Below, one piece after another: positions 60,416 to 64,000 of a stretch of DNA of 64,000 nt; positions within the stretch are counted from its first letter, which is position 1, and the number at the start of each line of letters is the position of its first letter. Location of the stretch: positions 30,935-94,934 of the forward strand of contig CAJJCA010000004.1 in NCBI GenBank assembly GCA_905182575.1, read 5' to 3'. Below the pieces are notes generated by a model that searched no databases, was not told the DNA's origin, and was given only the letters and a program-made list of their open reading frames with translations. The stretch is from an uncultured Flavobacteriaceae bacterium (GTDB lineage: Bacteria; Bacteroidota; Bacteroidia; Flavobacteriales; Flavobacteriaceae). The position numbers and the translations under genes were made by a program.

Positions 60416-63215
60416 CTACAAAGTCATAATATAATCTACGATATTCTGTTCTCTGTTCAAGCTCATCTTTTTTCGGAGTCTATAACGCTTAATCTCGACA
60501 CTCCTAACTGAGATGTTTAAGAGAGGGGCAATTTCTTTAGATAAAAGGCTCAAACGAAGGAAAGCACAGAGTCTTAAATCGTTGTGGGTCAAGGAAGGGT
60601 GAATCTCTTTTATCTTTCTGAGAAAGTCTCTGTCCGCATTGTTAAATGCATTTTCGAAGAACTCCCAATCGTCGTTGCTCTTCAAGTTTTTATTTATTCC
60701 CTTAATTAATTTTTTAACCTTAGGGTCACCATCTAATTCTTTTAAATTTCTTTTGATCTCATTGAGAAAGTCGTTTCTTTTGATCGTACTCATCGTTGCT
60801 ATTGCAATTTCCCTATTTTTACTTTCAAGGTCTTTTTGCAACTGTTCATTTCTAACCTCCATGAGTGCACGGTCATTTGCTAGCTCAACGAGTTGGAGTT
60901 TTCTGAATTTGACTTTAATAAGTTTATTTTTAATTTATTTGATAATAAAAATCAAAAATCATATTTACCAAGAAGATTGAGGCAAGAAATAAAATAAAAT
61001 AAATAAAATACATCCCATTAGAAAAATACCATGGCGGAAGGATAGAAATTTTTTTAGAACTAATACTTTTTGAAATTTCGTTTCTGACTTTAGTGCGAGC
61101 TTTCAAAAAATACTCTCCAGTTGGCAAGTTGTTTAAGGCCAATCCTGCACTAGATGTCCAAGGCCTCCAATCTTGATCAAAACCAACTAGCATGAACTGA
61201 TACATAACCTTATCATACTTTTGATAATTAAATGATGAAATAAAAAATTTAATATTATTGTTTTCAGTATTTAAAGTTAATTCTTGATTTAAAGGCAGAT
61301 AAGTTTGATCATTAGATTTATCGGTCACTCTGATTTTTTCAAAACTTACAATAGGTCTTGCTTTTTTTATTTTCCCTAAGTCAACTAATAAATACCCTGT
61401 ATTAGATCCTAAAAGATATTTAGATCCTTTATGTTTCGCAACATGTTCAAACCCTAAAACATTGTTTGCAGTGTTCTTTTCAAAATAAAAGGATTTAAAT
61501 TTAAATTCATCTGAAAATATATCTTTGAATAGGTAATGAATTTTACTGTTTGAAAACATCCAAAAATTTCCATTATCGTCATTTATCATTTTGCCAGACA
61601 AATAATTACTAACTTCGATTTCATTGGACAGAGCCAGGTCTTTAAAAAATTTAAAGTCCTGTTTGTCATATCTAAATACACCATCCGGATTATTATAAAA
61701 AATCTCTGAGTCAAATGATGCCATAGAAGCATTATTTCCTTTTTTTACTGATTCTTCAAGTCCTTTTTCTTTTACTATTGTTAGTTCAGCGTCTGTTTTT
61801 AGACTAAATACACCTTTATATTCATGACTAACAAGAATTAATGAATCATTTACAAACTCAATAAATCTTGAAGAAATATCAAACCCTTTCAATTTATTTC
61901 TTATCCTCCAATTATTATTAATTTTATTAAGAACAAAAATTCCTTTATAATTCCCCTGTAACAAGATAGAGTTATCTGTTGGATGCTTTTTAAAGATCCA
62001 AGTACCTGGTTTATCAGCAATTTTAATTGCAGTGTTGGAATCAATATAAAAAGTACCTAGGTCATGTCCGCAGAGCAGTTGACCGTCAATAACATCAAGA
62101 GTCCAAACTTGACCTTCCGTACCATTAATTAGTGAAAATCCTGAGGAAGCTTTATTATTTTTAATAAATAGTCCATGATTGGTTCCTAAATAAAAGTTGT
62201 TCTCATGAATAATTGAGGTATATACCGCACCTATCTTTCCAAAAAAATCATTAAATTCTAGAAAAGGTGAATCTGCATTAACACAATCAATTCCGTTATC
62301 AAGACCCAACCAGATATTATGATTTTTATCCTCAAAAACTGATAAGATTGTATTGTTTGAAATGCCATTCGTTTTGTTTAATTTTAAAATCATTTTTCCA
62401 GATTTATCAAGCCATATCAAACCGTCCGAAATAGTCCCTAGAGCAAAGCTTCCGTCAGAAAGCATAATTGCACTGTAAAGTTTATGGTTCCAAAAAAAGA
62501 AATCACCTTTAATTTTCCATTTAACAATTTTATTTCCCTTTAAATAAAAAAATCCAGACTTATCTGTTAATATTAGAAGTTCTCCTTTGATTTTAAAAAG
62601 CCCAATAATAACTTGATTTTTCAACCTTTCATCCTGACAAAGCAAATATGGCTTCCCACTTCTGATTTCTATCAGACCCCTTCCACTTACCTGATAAAAA
62701 ACCTGATTATCAACTTTAAACGACTTAAGTAGTGTTCCACCTGCCTCAAGAAATTGGACTTCACTGGAATCTTCCTCTATAATTATAAAGCGACTCAAGG
62801 ACTGGAAAATAATCTTATCGTTGTAATCAATTATGTTCCAAAACTGTTCATCTTCAAGTATATTAATATCTAATTTTTTAGATTGAACAAATATTGTTAA
62901 AATTCCGTTTTCTGTGTTTTCCCAATATCCAAAATCCATATAAGTTCCAATATAAATTCTATCGCCAATAACTTTCACAGAACGAATTATTGACTCATTT
63001 GGACTAGGGTTAAGCTCCCATTGGGATCCATTAAATGTTAATAAGCCTTTATTATTTGCAGAGTAAATCTTTCCCTGGCTGTCTTGAGATATCATCCAAT
63101 TTTGATTTCCAGCACCACTTTGCTGAATATCGTATTTTATTATGGGAGGTATTGCCTGCGAAAAAGAAATCCACATGGAAAAAAACAAGAGTAATGAAAA
63201 AACATTTCTCAACAT
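60416..63215 (-). CDS. Propeller-sensor transcriptional regulator with LuxR-type HTH (one frameshift)
   Basis: A membrane-anchored one-component regulator of about 933 residues. Signal peptide from MLRNVFSLLLFF; repeated beta-propeller blades (GKIYSANNKGLLTFNG, HNIWLGLDNGIDCVN); a Y_Y_Y domain (NNIKFFISSFNYQKYDKVMY, FDQDWRPWTS); a helix (YFIYFILFLASIFLVNMIF); and after a shift near 60920, a coiled stretch and the HTH LTHNDLRLCAFLRLSLLSKE, SVEIKRYRLRKKM. Start at 63215, since this gives a clean signal peptide. It is next to SusC and probably activates the locus upon glycan binding in the periplasm. Confidence 0.9.
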
Positions 63216-63419
63216 GAAAAACTTATTAGTTTGTATTTTTAAATTCTGTTTAATCAAATGTATTAGATTAAAAACTTAATAAAAATACAACTAAATAAAT
63301 TCATCTAAAGTGTTTTCAAACAATGACATTTAAACTGTCGCAAGAATTGATATCTATTTAACCTAAGAAAATAATTTTGAATTGAAAGTTTGGAAGATGA
63401 AACTTCGTTTAAATCATTT

Positions 63420-64000
63420 TTATTTTTTAGAACCTCCAATGGTTCTAATGTCATAATTGATTTTAAAAACCGTATATCTCGGCTGAATAACATAAGATCG
63501 AGTAGAAGAAAAGAACTGATTAAAACTATCTCGGTTTATTTGCCGATCATCAAAAAGATTCGTAACCCCAACTCCAAACTCCCATTGAGATCCGCTTTTG
63601 GAATACACCAAATCTGCTTCCAAAAAACGATATTCGTTTAAGATCTGTTGTTCATTTCTGTAGTAATTATAAGTGTATTTTGCGTTAAAAACGAAACCTT
63701 TTGCAAAATAGGCATCTACTCTTGCATATGGAGAATCTGTGTAAAAAAAATTATTATTTTCCCCCGTATTGTAATCCCTTTTGTTGTAAGAATAACCAAT
63801 TTCGATATTTGGTTTCGTTCTGAAATTGGTAGCAATATTAAATCTATAGCTTTGGTTAAAGCTACTCGACTCTGTTGGGAACCCATTGATCAGAGTTGTT
63901 GAAATCACTGTAATTAAAATTGATGTTTAGCCCACTTTTGAAATTTTTAAACCTTTTATCTATCCTGCCGTTCGCAGAATAATTAGTTCTGAGGGAAATT
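63420..64000 (-). CDS. TonB-dependent receptor/outer-membrane barrel, C-terminal part (frameshift)
   Basis: The last ~193 residues of a barrel protein; the rest is outside the window. Alternating strands such as RFNIATNFRTKPNIEIGYSY, GSQWEFGVGVTNLFDDRQIN and the terminal RYTVFKINYDIRTIGGSKK are typical of TonB-dependent receptors or the outer-membrane beta-barrel family. The frame shifts near 63895; upstream it reads RFKNFKSGLNINFNYSDFNN. Whether it belongs to the glycan locus is not clear. Confidence 0.75.

Overview
The window is from a low-GC marine member of the Bacteroidota, most likely class Flavobacteriia. The evidence is gene content and gene order: the polyprenyl-phosphate-mannose synthase/dihydroorotase/DUF4296 cluster, DUF4271-hemD, ftsX-DUF3098-uppP-truB, asnS-rpoN beside an ExbB/ExbD locus, a type IX secretion sorting tail, a SusC/SusD locus, and -7 boxes of the TAnnTTTG kind. 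No 16S gene is present, so no genus is proposed.

Layout. 0.001-5.2 kb: mevalonate-pathway genes (mevalonate kinase, mvaD), tspO, a small membrane protein, then ferredoxin, a ferredoxin reductase-like flavoprotein, nfu and mrp (Fe-S and redox). 5.2-8.0 kb: an alkyltransferase-like protein, trmB, and a PhoB/PhoR-like two-component pair with a terminator-like hairpin between the partners. 8.1-16.2 kb: a minimal T9SS-tail protein, a LuxE-like protein, tyrS, an SDR, DUF4296, pyrC, a GT2 mannosyltransferase, DUF4271, hemD and DUF423. 16.3-22.5 kb: an Lrp regulator, a SemiSWEET, leuS, ftsX, DUF3098, uppP and truB. 22.6-32.7 kb: nadABC (de novo NAD), pyrH, frr, an MMPL transporter, asnS and rpoN. 32.7-37.5 kb: a PorT-like barrel, two exbD, a membrane protein, exbB, tRNA-Ser(GGA), tatD and a retropepsin-like protease. 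37.9-42.0 kb: the 2-oxoglutarate dehydrogenase E2 and E1 genes. 42.1-44.2 kb: umuC, umuD and a DUF6970-type lipoprotein. 44.2-50.3 kb: a fatty-acid oxidation block (thiolase, fadB, SCP2, etfB, etfA). 50.3-63.2 kb: a polysaccharide-utilisation locus with the laminarin-type layout (SusC, SusD, PKD-type surface glycan-binding lipoprotein, GH16, GH3) and its propeller/LuxR-type sensor-regulator. The window ends inside another TonB-dependent receptor.

Two observations link genes functionally. First, fadB and etfB each carry a long GC-centred palindrome, and in both cases a TAnnTTTG -7 box lies at the same distance (17.5 bp) from the palindrome centre. This predicts one repressor coordinating beta-oxidation and its electron acceptor. 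Second, the glycan locus is a complete sense-bind-import-digest module. Its glycan-binding lipoprotein carries two almost identical C-terminal modules, which points to a very recent duplication.

Quality warning. About half of the genes, including essential ones (leuS, rpoN, ftsX, asnS, sucA/sucB, mrp), are interrupted by one-base shifts or stops although both halves are conserved and collinear. I read this mainly as uncorrected sequencing or assembly error and give whole-gene coordinates. Two anomalies are not simple indels. The periplasmic loop of FtsX has been replaced in frame by a CarboxypepD_reg/OmpA-associated-like beta domain, and the plug region of SusC contains a short segment that reads like an aminoglycoside-phosphotransferase-type motif. 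Either these are local chimeras in the sequence or, for FtsX, a real and undescribed domain swap.
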